Source: Phytophthora colocasiae (lineage: Eukaryota; Oomycota; Peronosporomycetes; Peronosporales; Peronosporaceae). From it: a DNA stretch of 64,000 nt. The DNA is taken from assembly GCA_018806915.1 (NCBI GenBank), contig JAGKQI010000084.1:892220-956219 (forward strand), written 5' to 3'. A program made the translations under genes and the position numbers. The notes beneath the pieces are model-generated. The model saw only the letters and a program-made list of their open reading frames with translations. It was not told the DNA's origin and made no database searches. This document shows positions 1 to 10,080 of the stretch, piece by piece (the stretch's first letter is position 1; every line of letters begins with the position of its first letter).

Positions 1-696
1 CTCAGTATGCAGTCTGTGCAGCCGATCTCGATGGGTTGACAGGTAGAGACGTCATTACGGGGGATGTGCAGGTCAGTAATCACTTGAATGCGTGACTTGA
101 ACTTGGGTTCACTTGGTTTCAGTATGGTCTTGGATCTTCGGTAGTTTCAGAGTCTGGTATCCTGATTTTCAGAGTCTGATATCACTTGGTTTTCATAGTC
201 TTGGTCACTCAGAGTTAGAGATACCAGAGTTTTGAGTAAGAAACCAGAGTACGGAGCACCAATGCTTCAACGTACATGAAGATCTTGAGGGTTGCGCTGG
301 TGCGCGGCGTCCGGCGCGCGATACTTGGTCTCTGCGGGTATATGTTGTGAATCCTTGAACCATCCATCGTCGCGCTGGACGGTAACGGGATGAGGTCTCT
401 CAGAGATACGTTCTTCTGAGAGACTTTCCGCCAGAACTTAGGCACTCATCGTCGGGGAAAGTCCGGTGACCAGACAGAGTGTAGTTGACCTTCAGAGTTG
501 TGCACACTCTGAAGTACACTTCTGGTCCTTTGGGCCCCTTTACAGTCAGGCGAAGGTTTATCCACAATCTTCCACAGATGTCGCACGGGTGCGGCCGCGT
601 CCCAAAGTTCCTTTCGCTTATAACCCATAGTATAACCAATCACATCATAACGTAATATCCACCTGTCGCTCGAAAATCGGAATTAACATCATGTCA
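1..696 (-). repeat. Element A 3' LTR, partial (first ~696 nt)
   Basis: Reading down from 696 the minus strand begins TGACATGATG, the same LTR start found at 6836, 22283 and 33269. The remaining ~990 nt lie outside the window. It aligns with the start of the other three LTRs with scattered substitutions. The small open frames here are shared by all LTR copies and look non-coding. Confidence 0.93.
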
Positions 697-708
697 ACCG
701 CCCCTCCT
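697..708 (-). other. Polypurine tract of element A
   Basis: On the minus strand AGGAGGGGCGGT directly precedes the 3' LTR. The same tract precedes the 3' LTR of element B. This is the expected position of the plus-strand DNA synthesis primer of an LTR retrotransposon. The C near its end makes it slightly imperfect. Confidence 0.75.
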
Positions 709-751
709 GGTCACGATCCATCAGTGCGGAACTTTCTCCAAGCTGTGTATC

Positions 752-3700
752 ATGGCCAGGCCTATCAAACATTCTGATAGACGGTTTTCAGAGCGTAGCG
801 TAGCTGCAACTCTTTGCCAGTTGCCTGGTTTTCAGAGTCTCTGGTGTCCCGTCGCACAATCTGATTCTCTCAGACTCAGAAACTTGAACTTGACTCGCCT
901 AACAGGCGATCATTTTCAAACCTCCGTCCTTTCGCTCATGACTGAGGAAACGAACGCTTCTCTGAGCTTAAACGCCCCACCGAATGGGGCGGCAGGCGAC
1001 GCCACAGGCACTTGTCCTGCTTCGGCAACTGCCAATATGTCGCAGGGTGGAGATGTTGGTTCGGCCACATCGCCAGGTGGCAGCCCTAGCGCCCCAGCCC
1101 ATGCATCCCAACCTACCGACTCACAGGTCGATGGTCCGACTGAGGATCTCCCTGGTGATGACATGAACTCGGCCGGTGTTGGTGATCTCTCGCCACCAGT
1201 GGTTTCACGTGGGGAATCTCACTCTGAATTCTCTGAGGGAACTCCTGGTGTCTTCAGACCGCGAGACTTTGGTGCCCCACGGCTTTTGTCTACGGAAGAG
1301 GTCGATCGGCTGTTTCGTCAGGGTCTGGTGACAACCACAGGGGATCAAGTCACGGCGTTGGGGGACTCTGATGTTCCCCAGAACTATATCGCTCCCAGCG
1401 TGAAGCCAGAGGGACGTGCCTTTCTGGTGAGTACCCCTGCGCGAGCTGAGGACTTCAGAAGAGGGCGCCACATAGCGAATGCGTACGGTGGCCCCTGTGT
1501 ACTCGTGGGTTACGAGGCACTCACTGATGAAGACCTCCGGGAGCTGGAGCGAGTGATCCCAAGCTTCGATCCTGACGAGGTTGTGTCTCCATGTGCTCAA
1601 ACTCCGGACGTGCGCACTCTAGATGCTCTGACGTCATCTGTGGATGTTCGCCGGGAACTGGGATCTCTGGTTTCTCACGTCTCCCCTACTCGACTTGCTG
1701 AAAACGTTTTTTGGACGGCTGGATGCCTAAAACTTATGACTGCTGCTCACCGCCGCCTCCGAGAACGCGTTGGTTCTCAGAACGGCGTCGCCTTGATCGA
1801 TGCGGCAGCAGAGCGCTCCGAGTGTGAAGAAATCAAGTGGGTACTCCACTGCCAATACTGGAAGCACGAGCTCAAGTGTGCTCAACAAGACGCCGGTGTG
1901 GTAGAAGAACGCATGGCTTCGGAGATTCAAGACCTCAAGGCTCACTACCAGGACCAAGTGGAGGCTTTGAAGTCGGACAAGGCAGCTCTGAAGTCCCAAG
2001 TTGCTGATCTTCAAGCGCAGGTCTCGATTCTGAAGTCGCGTCCTGAGGTCAAGCCCACAGATCCATGGGGGTTCTCAGAGTTCTTACAAGAGAACTCTGA
2101 AATCTCTGGTAATTGGGATCGGCTTCATGACCTTCTGGTGTCATATCAAGAGGACACTATCGTCCCCGATAACTGGACGACTATCATCAGTGTGACAGCC
2201 TTGGACGCGCGGAAGAAACCCGTTCCTGACTTCAAGAAACGGCTTTCTGAAGAACGAGCTCGTCAGGCTGCCGATAAAGCTGCGAAGGATACCAGAGTTC
2301 TGGATCTCACCCGTCCAAGCGCTGAGGCCTCGGAGTCCAAGAGCGAGAGCCCACGGTATCTGTCATACCCACCGAAGCCCCAGATTCTGAAATCATCTCC
2401 GAAGCGGCCGTTCAAGTGGGACCTCAAGAATTTGCAGCGTCGTCCCTCCGGACACAAGCCCGTTGAAGACTCGGTGCTTTCGGCGAATGCAGGTTCCAAG
2501 GTGGCAAAGTCTGAAGTGCACAAGAGGCTCCCTGGTGACGTGGTCTGGAAAGAAGTCCGCCCTGACCTCCGCCAAGCTCGCTGTCCGGGATCAAGTACGA
2601 TAAGGCCATGGAGTGGTTAGCGTCGGACAAAGAAGCTCACAGCCTCTTCAGCAGTCCGGTTCTCGTCCAGATGTTGGTGAGTCTGGTGTTTTCTCGTCGT
2701 CTGGATTCCACTCCTTGGGCTAAGTATGTCCCTGAGGTCTAGTACCAGATGGCTGACGAAGTGGTGGATCGCCATATCTCGGCTGGTACCGAGCCTGCGG
2801 CCTGGGGTGACCTGGATGGCCACGTGAATTACCCGGAGAGTGATGTTGAGTCCACTGCCGACGACCCCAAGGACGACCCTGATTATAAAGATTCTGGTGC
2901 GGTCGAGTCTGGAGACGAGGATGATGACGGGAGCTCAGATGACGGTGCGTCGGACGACAGCGATTCCGAGAGCGACAAGTCTGAAGACAAGAAGCCTCAA
3001 GACAAGAACTCTGGTGACAAGAAGTCTGGGAGCAAGAAATCTGGGAGCAAGAAGTCCGATGACCACCCACGTCCTGGTTCCAAGCGTCCCCGGGACTCTG
3101 ATGCCGACTCAGACTCTGATGATGGGCCTATCATCCCCACCAAGAAGTCCAAGAGGAGTCTGGCATCCATAAAAGCCCACACCAGTCCCAAGTCTCGCCC
3201 GAAATCCACCAGTGGAAGTGGATCAAAGTCCAAGGGTTCTTCAGGGAAAGCGCGGAGTCTGGTATCCAAACCCTACAATTCCCTGACGGTCAAGGAGCTC
3301 CAGGTGGTGGAAACACCAGACTGTGAGGCATCCTCCTGGTTGTACTATGGCATCAGAGTACAGCGAGTGAGCTCCACTAGGACCACCACTGGTCAGACAT
3401 TGGGTTTTCCAGACTACGAGGTGCACAAACACTCATGTGCCATCCTCAAGAAACGCTGGGACTCTGAGCGGTACTGTGCGGTCATCCGCAAGAAGCGCGC
3501 CCCTTGGGAAGTCATGTTCGACAACCGGTTCTCAGAATTTTACTTCCACAAGTGGGACGAACTGGGACCCATGGTGTTGGCTGACGTGGAACACATCGTG
3601 CGCAGCATGAAGAAGAACTCTCAAGCCTTCTGGGAGCGAACGCATTGGGTGACCATGGATGTTGAGGCTGACGACAAGTCTGCGGAGCTTCACAAGTACC

Positions 3701-4050
3701 GGTCCATGCGTCGAGCCGCCATGATTCGTCAACACAACGCCCTCATCCGAAAGGTCCTGGGGCACAAAGATTTCCCAGAGTCGCTGCTTTCAGAGCCTGG
3801 CATCTGGGTTGTCCCAGACAAGTCCTGCCCTTGGATCTGGCAAGATCCCAGAGTCGCAGAGCTGGGGGGTCCCAAGTGTCTGAGTCTGGAGACGCAACTG
3901 GGTGACTTGGACGCTATTGAGCCTGCTCGGATGCAATGGGCCACGGTGAATGCGGACGAAGAGTGGCTCCAGTATGTCCCTGCTGACATCAAGAAAGATC
4001 AATTGACACCTGCGGAGCGTTCCGAGAACCCGATTTCCCTTCGCTACTGA
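752..4050 (+). pseudogene. Antisense ORF (aORF) of element A, broken by a frameshift and a stop
   Basis: A frame of about 1,100 codons runs opposite to gag-pol, between the pol end and the 3' LTR. The ATG at 752 lies 56 bp inside the LTR and is conserved in copy B. Visible parts: a Ser/Gly/Pro-rich N-terminus; a leucine-rich coiled coil around residues 385-430; a Ser/Asp/Lys low-complexity stretch around 710-795 with KKSGS-type repeats and a basic KRPR patch; and a C-terminal region around 840-1035 rich in Trp and basic residues (WLYYGIRVQR, FWERTHW). Defects: a one-base loss near 2580 and TAG at 2740-2742. Function unknown. The coiled coil and basic patches would suit a nuclear or nucleic-acid-associated protein, which is inference only. 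Confidence 0.75.
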
Positions 4051-4432
4051 AGCTCGGGTGTCCACCATGGTGCTCACGGGAAGGCTGCATTTCGAGAAGC
4101 CAAATAGTTGTCTGCATTTGTGACGTAAACCCCTGGCCCCAGTGTAGCTTCCTAATCCCTTAATCTTTCAATATCATTCCACTTAATCACATTTCTTCTC
4201 CTCATCTCATTGTCCATAACCTCGTATCCTTCAGCACTTAATCCTTCATAAATTCACTTCCACAGTCACATTCACACAGTCGTTTTTATATAAGCAGTAA
4301 CATGGTCGATCACATATCCAAACGCACGAATTTCAGAAATAGGTCTCTGAAAACACGCACTCAGACTACCACACTCTGAAAGTCAATGTCTGAAATCCTT
4401 CAGATATCAGACTTCCAGATGTGTTTTCAGAG
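4051..4432. other. Tail-to-tail spacer between aORF and pol of element A
   Basis: AT-rich non-coding stretch between the convergent stop codons of aORF (plus) and pol (minus). It contains a TATATAA-like element near 4286-4293 (minus strand) and several copies of the CTCTGAAA/TTTCAGAG motif that recurs through the element. No gene seen. It is probably where both transcripts end. Confidence 0.6.
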
Positions 4433-6835
4433 TTATTCGACTCTGGGGTGATCGTCTCCAGCCTGCATCGCCTGAAAACGGGCTCGTGCTCGTGCACTCT
4501 GGTTGAATTCATAAAGCAGTGCTCCACAGTTCAACATCGATAATGGTAACCACTCAGTTTCATCGTAACCTTTCCACTTAATCAGATATTCTCGCAGGCG
4601 TTTGGACGTCCTGGTACGCTTGCTCCAGCGGGTATCCAGAATCTTCTCCACTTCATACTCGTCGTTTTCAGTATCAGGTTCCCAACTATCTTCTGGTAAT
4701 AGGGCAGCGTCAAAGTCATCATCTTCTGGAATCTGGAGCTCTACCGTGGGTCGTCCGGGGAACAAGGCCCTGGGCTTCAGACGACTCATATGCACCCAGG
4801 GGTTCACGCGATAGCCGGTATCTTCAACCTTGAGTCGTACTCTGAAGTCGTCTAGCATTTCATCGATCCTGAAAGGTCCGTGCCACATGTGCGCCAGTTT
4901 CCTGCTCAATCCCGTTTGTACTTTAGGGATGTAGAGCCATACGGCGTCGCCTACAGCAAAGCCTGATTTCAGACGCTCTGATAACTCATTCCACTTTCTG
5001 GTTTGTTCTTCAGACCGGTCACGCTTTGCCTTCTTCTGGAGATCCTCGGCACACGCCAGAGCATAACTATAGTCTCGTTGCATCTTCCTTCTCCACTCGT
5101 ACGCAGTTCGCTCCTGAGTCGTCGATGTCTTGGGTCCAAGCATAGTGGAAACCGTCCCGTGAGCTTCCCAACCATGTACCAGGTAGAAAGGCGTTTCCAG
5201 ACGGGTGGCATCGAATGACGTATTCAGGGCAAACATCAGACGTTCAGCATGATCATCCCAGTCACTTTGATCAGCTTCAGAGATATATGCCTTAATCGCG
5301 CGCACCACAGTCTGTACTGATCTCTCCTGCTGGCCGTTGGCTTGAGGCCGGTACCCTAGAGTAGCTCGTTGTCTGCTACCCAAAAGTTCCCTGAAACACT
5401 TGAACACCTCACTCATGAAACGTGGATCTTGATCGTGACGAATCAGAGAGCTAGCTCCAAAGTTTCTGAAAACGAGCTCCTCATAAGCCTCCGCTACATC
5501 CTGAGCAGTGGTGACACTCATTGGCTTGCACATCACGTATCCTGAGAACATATCCTGGAACAGCAAGAGAAATGTGTTTCCACGTGCTGATTTCGGCATG
5601 TGGGTCACAAAATCCATAGACACCACTTCAAATGGCCGGCTGGGCTCAATATTTCCAGGGGACGGTCCAGGATATGGGGGTCGCCCCTTGCCACTGGCAC
5701 AGTCCACGCATTCCTTCACAAATCTCTCCACATCGGCATACATACCCAACCAGTAAAACTCCGAACTCAGCTTCTCAAAGGTTCTCCTGATTCCTTGATG
5801 TCCACCTTGGTAGTCTTCATGAGCATAGTGTAACAGGTCTGGATACAAGTCTCTGGGAACCACCAGTCTGAGTTCGTCAACATTGTCCCGGGGTCGCTCT
5901 CGAGTAGCGCGACTCAGACGATAAAGTACATCTCTAGAATCCAGAACGAAGTCCTCAGCAACTCTGGCAAGCTTCCTGACTCGGGGTCGTGGTAAATCTC
6001 CCACGTCGCCCTTCAGAAACTTCATGAGCTCGACCAAGTACGGGTCCTGGCTCTGATGCGCCTTAATCCGTCGCCAGCGTTCTGCCTGGAACTCCAAAGG
6101 CCCCAAAGGTTCTCGTTCGTCATCGTCCTCAGGCGGATTAGCGTCAAGCGGAGCTTGGGCACGGGTTACGGCAACCAATATTCTAACCGATCGAGGCAGG
6201 GGTGCGGATTCCGGACCAGAAGCATCCTCAGACTCTGGTGACGCATTATGATTTTCAGAGTCTGGTGTCTTTGACTTTTGAACTTCCATGTTCGGGACTG
6301 AGCGAGGCTTCATCAGTCTCTCATGAACTTTGGATACCAGTTGCAGGTGCATAAGTTCATCCTCATCTTGTACTCGCCAAGCTTCCCCAAGGGCCAAAGT
6401 CTTCGAGGTCAGGTAATCCGCCGCTTGGTTGAACTCGCGCTTCACATGCACCAACTTCAGAGTCTGAAACTTGGTTTTCAGAGACTCAAATTCGGTCAAC
6501 CTCCGTTGCAAGTTAGGCTGATTGCCGTTGATCAGTCCCTGAGCCTGTTGTATCGCGATGCGCGAATCTCCCACAACCACCAGCTCCTGTATTTCGTGCT
6601 CGAGCGCCATCTTCAGACCATAATTCAGGCCACAGTACTCTGAATCGTTCACCGTGACATCCGTCAGGGGAAATCCTCGGGCTTCCAGGACACTCCACCC
6701 TGGGAGTTTCCAGAGTATACACCCACAGCTTCCCAAACGAGTAGACGTTTTTGCGGCACCGTCGAAACTCAGAACATAACCCTGATAGTCTGCTTCCAGC
6801 ATTTCCACACTGATAAGAACTGGCGGCTTGACTCG
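4433..6835 (-). pseudogene. pol: Element A pol, C-terminal part: second RNase H, integrase, chromodomain
   Basis: About 800 codons stay open from the element B insertion point to the pol stop. In order on the minus strand: a plant/archaeal-type RNase H (SFDGA, SEYCGL, GDSRIA, then N-x-A-x-D in the last block, roughly 6780-6370); a linker rich in Ser, Pro and Glu; the integrase HHCC zinc-binding region with CVDC; the integrase core with catalytic Asp in SMDFV, Asp in RHDQDP and Glu in QQERSV (about 5610-5320); and a C-terminal chromodomain with EYLIKWKGY (about 4660-4500) ending in an Arg/Ala-rich tail. Chromodomains of this position steer integration to particular chromatin in chromoviruses. 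This half has no internal stop. It is a pseudogene because its N-terminal half is 17 kb away. Confidence 0.9.
6832..6835. repeat. Target-site duplication of element B, left copy (CTCG)
   Basis: CTCG immediately precedes the 5' LTR of element B and recurs directly after the 3' LTR. Removing B and one CTCG gives a stretch of A with the same length and frame as the intact region in B (around 16125). If the last A of the LTR is assigned to the target, the duplication would be 5 bp (ACTCG). Confidence 0.85.
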
Positions 6836-7017
6836 TGACATGATGTTAATTCCGATTTTCGAGCGACAGGTAGATATTACGTTACGATGTGATTGGTTAT
6901 ACTATGGGTTATAAGCGAAAGGGACTTTGGGACGCGGCCGCACCCGTGCGACATCTGTGGAAGATTGTGGATAAGCCTTCGCCTGACTGTAAAGGGGCCC
7001 AAAGGACCAGAAGTGTA

Positions 7018-7042
7018 CTTCAGAGTGTGCACAACTCTGAAG
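7018..7042 (+). repeat. Inverted repeat in LTR (9-bp arms)
   Basis: CTTCAGAGT and ACTCTGAAG flank a 7-nt loop (GTGCACA). The same hairpin is present in the other LTRs. The arms are the CTCTGAA motif in both orientations. Confidence 0.8.
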
Positions 7043-7107
7043 GTCAACTACACTCTGTCTGGTCACCGGACTTTCCCCGACGATGAGTGCCTAAGTTCTG
7101 GCGGAAA

Positions 7108-7137
7108 GTCTCTCAGAAGAACGTATCTCTGAGAGAC
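7108..7137 (+). repeat. Inverted repeat in LTR (10-bp arms)
   Basis: GTCTCTCAGA and TCTGAGAGAC form a perfect 10-bp stem with a 10-nt loop. It is conserved in all four LTRs in the window. It could be an RNA hairpin or a palindromic protein-binding site. Confidence 0.8.
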
Positions 7138-7726
7138 CTCATCCCGTTACCGTCCAGCGCGACGATGGATGGTTCAAGGATTCACAACATATACCCGCAG
7201 AGACCAAGTATCGCACGCTGGACGCCGCGCACCCGCGCAACCCCCAAGATCTTCGTGTACGTTGTAGCATTGGTGCTCCGTACTCTGGTTACTTACTCAA
7301 AACTCTGGTATCTCTAACTCTGAGTGACTAAGACTCTGAAAACCAAGTGATATCAGACTCTGAAACTACCGAAGATTCAAGACCATACTGAAACCAAGTG
7401 AACCCAAGTTCAAGTCACGCATTCAAGTGATTACTGACCTGCACATCCCCCGTAATGACGTCTCTACCTGTCAACCCATCGAGATCGGCTGCACAGACTG
7501 CATACTGAGACCAAGTTAAAGTACCAGATGTATACAAAGACCAAGAGTACCTGAGATATGACGACTGACTGCATAAAGGACGCAAAAGACGACAAGAAGA
7601 AGAGAGTTACCAGAGATATATGATAGTTATGAGGAAGATAAACGATAAACAGAGTTCAATTTGCTTGCTACTGCACAAGTCCGCTTGAGAGGTATTCAAG
7701 CCACTACGTCATCACGTACGTCGTGT

Positions 7727-7761
7727 GATCTCCACCAAATTCAATCCCTTAGGTGGAGATC
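7727..7761 (+). repeat. Inverted repeat in LTR (10-bp arms, GATCTCCACC)
   Basis: GATCTCCACC and GGTGGAGATC form a perfect 10-bp stem around a 15-nt AT-rich loop. It is conserved in the B 3' LTR and the A 5' LTR; in the B 3' LTR the loop is one base longer while the arms are unchanged. Confidence 0.8.
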
Positions 7762-7904
7762 AGGTAACGTAGAGACCTGAAAGGACCCGCCTATTCCATA
7801 TCCTAGTTGGGTCGTTTGTTTTGTCTCTAGCGGTAGCCCATTTCATATTGATCGTTTGGACAGGCTCTGGAAACTAGACAGTCGTTTTCAGAGTGCAAGG
7901 TAGA

Positions 7905-8002
7905 CTGTTATATAGCCGATTGTATTGGTTTATATTTTTCCCTCTATATTAGAGGGTGGTGCGCGAACGTAAAGGGATACCAGACAGACCAGGTGTCTGG
8001 TA
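7905..8002 (+). promoter_or_regulatory. Candidate LTR core promoter region with two small inverted repeats
   Basis: TTATATAG and a second TATA-like stretch lie just before CCCTCT-ATATT-AGAGGG (7940-7956) and TACCAGAC...GTCTGGTA (7978-8002). An AT-rich TATA-type block in mid-LTR is a reasonable promoter candidate, but oomycete promoters often rely on initiator elements and I see no clear one. Confidence 0.3.
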
Positions 8003-8504
8003 GTAAGTCCCTAGTTGACCTGGAGTGTTAGCCCACCGTTCAAGGGCCTAGAAAGAATAAGAACGGCTGTATATATTTGTATATTTTCGAACTCTGTATA
8101 TTGGTTGTTTATCTCTGAAAGTCAGGTATCTCGGTTCTGGATTTGTGATATTCAGACACCGAATTCCGACTTTTCTCTGGTATATTAACCTCTTTTCGAC
8201 CGCCGACTTCCTGGAAAACACTTTGGTTTCCAGAGATTCCGACTCCCGAACGCTCCTGGAAGGATTTTCCTGAATACCGACACCAGACTCCAAGGGAACC
8301 CCAACCTCTCTTCACAACACATTCTCAGACTCCGGCGAGGGTCATATTTCCGAAGACAACGAACCCACGAGGATACCGCAAGGTACCACACGCCAACCTA
8401 CCGTTGTACGGCTCTGAAAAAAACCTTTTTCGGTAGTCGTATAACTAGGGTTCACTATACGCCCCCCTGCTCCGCGACCAAAGTTTCACCGACTTCGCGA
8501 CAAC

Positions 8505-8523
8505 TGGTGCGCGTGCCCGGATC
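8505..8523 (+). other. Primer-binding site of element B
   Basis: TGGTGCGCGTGCCCGGATC begins two bases after the LTR end and starts with TGG, complementary to a tRNA CCA end. The same sequence is at the mirrored place in element A. It does not match the 3' end of the tRNA-Asp genes in this window. The donor tRNA is unidentified. Confidence 0.75.
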
Positions 8524-8595
8524 TTTGGAATCGTGATATCACCGGATTTGAGAGTACAAGAAGAGAAAGTTTCCTGTCAAGCGTCTATATTCAAG

Positions 8596-10080
8596 ATGGC
8601 TACGCCAGGATCTACGAGAGGAGGACGCCGTGGTCGTGGTCGGAGCATTCCGACACGTCAATCCAAGCGTCTACAAGGTTTGTCGCCTGAAGAGCAACCA
8701 GACTTGGATGCTATCCAGAAGGCGGCCCGCGAGAAGAGGAAAGCTGCGCGAGAGAAGAAGGCAGCTGAGAATGTGAGCGTCCCAGAACCGGCGGTCGAAG
8801 ACCAGCCTGCTGAGGAACCAGAAGCTCAAGAGACACCTGCTGTCCCTGGTGAACAAGGTTCTGAAGGCTCGTCAGAAGTCGAAGCTCCTGGTGACGAGGC
8901 GACCACTGCCCGCGAGGGTGGTGATGAGGCGTCTGAGGGAGGCGCCGATATGGTTGAGTCCCCGGAAGTGATCGATCTGTGTTCAGATTCGGCAACTTCC
9001 GGCCAGTCCGTGGATGAAGTGAAACCAGAACCCGGACTCTCTGGAAGAACATGTTCCACGGTCCCCAAAGTCTGAAGACGCACCAATGTCTGATGACATG
9101 GCGATCAAGTCCGAAGAGTCTCTGAAGACACCGTCTGATGAGTCTGGGAGGGCTGATTCGCTTGACGGGGAACGAGCTCTGAGGTATGTGCGCCGTGAGT
9201 TCCGCCGTTGGAGAGATATGGACACAGGCAAGGTCGTCCCGCCAAGCATCGAATATATGTGGCCGACGATGAAGCCTAGTGCTGATGCTTTCCAGAAAGC
9301 TGCTGCAGCGACCGGCGACTACATCAAGTGGCGATGTCCCTCCGTTTTCCCCGAGGATATGTGGATCTCCGAGTTTCACGCGAGGCGTCATGGTTTTGGT
9401 TGGATCCAAGACCTATCTTATGTTGAGATTCCGATGAGCACGTTGACAGCACCGGAGTGTGTGGCTGTTCTTCAGACAATGTTGTACGAGGCAGGATTCG
9501 AATTCCAGAATCTCCTCCCAACCTGGCCCCAGACGCAGGCGTCGTTGGGTCTCAAGTACGCAGTGTGGCGTCCGAACTTCAGAGTCGACTCGCAGTAGAA
9601 TTGGTTGAGTGGGCCACAGTGACCGCCAGGTTACAAGTTTGCCGACTCCCAGAAAGCATGAAGCAAGAAGACACAACAAGCAAGAACGAAGCAGACAGTG
9701 TATTACCTGACAAAGATGCTGACCTACAAGGACAACGACTGATCATGCGACTCCGGGTAACCGGACTCCGAGTGACGCACAGCTCTGATGGTTCCAGCAG
9801 TGACGAGCCGCTGCAGTCCAAGCGCTTACAGCAGAGACCGCCGCGCCCACAAATCCGTCGACACCGTCAGCTTTATCGACGCCATCGCTGTCTTCACTGC
9901 CGCAGTACGAGAGTCGCTCTGATAACACGCGACCGGAGTCTGAAAATCCAATGTCCGAAGATCACAGCATCTCTCATACTCGGATGTCAGATGTACCAAT
10001 TCCCAGTGTCATTGGGACCTCGGATGACCAGTCGTCGGGATTCCAGACTTCACGCAGAAGCTCTACGGACTCGTCCTTGA
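8596..10080 (+). pseudogene. Element B gag ORF1 (frameshifted)
   Basis: The first in-frame ATG is at 8596 (an in-frame GTG at 8533 is less likely), 93 bp after the LTR. The N-terminus is Arg/Gly-rich (GGRRGRGRS), then a Glu/Ala-rich acidic stretch, then a conserved globular part around 9215-9540 (YMWPTMKPSADAFQKAA). Against copy A it has a one-base insertion near 9050 and a 7-bp net loss near 9542; together these restore the frame. The last ~90 codons overlap gag ORF2 in another frame and look like out-of-frame sequence. Role not recognised; the position suggests an N-terminal gag or accessory protein. Confidence 0.7.

Larger units (their letters stand above)
6836..8502 (+). repeat. Element B 5' LTR (1,667 bp)
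   Basis: Starts TGACATGATG and ends TTCGCGACA. Both ends are defined by matching three LTR copies against different flanks. The first 700 nt contain short inverted repeats. A TATA-like, AT-rich stretch lies near 7905-7955. Transcription start and the R region cannot be fixed from sequence alone. Confidence 0.95.

Noticed and set aside
6889..7317. Small frames (65-79 residues) repeated in every LTR
   Set aside because: They overlap one another in different frames, lie over LTR hairpins and recur only because LTRs recur. No start context or domain supports them.
8048..8391. Minus-strand frames in the 3' half of the LTR (68-81 residues)
   Set aside because: Antisense to the LTR, overlapping in several frames and present in all LTRs; no coding signal.
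8505..8523. Idea that the retrotransposon is primed by the tRNA-Asp of the array
   Set aside because: The primer-binding site does not match the complement of the tRNA-Asp 3' end (which would begin TGGCTTCCCG).
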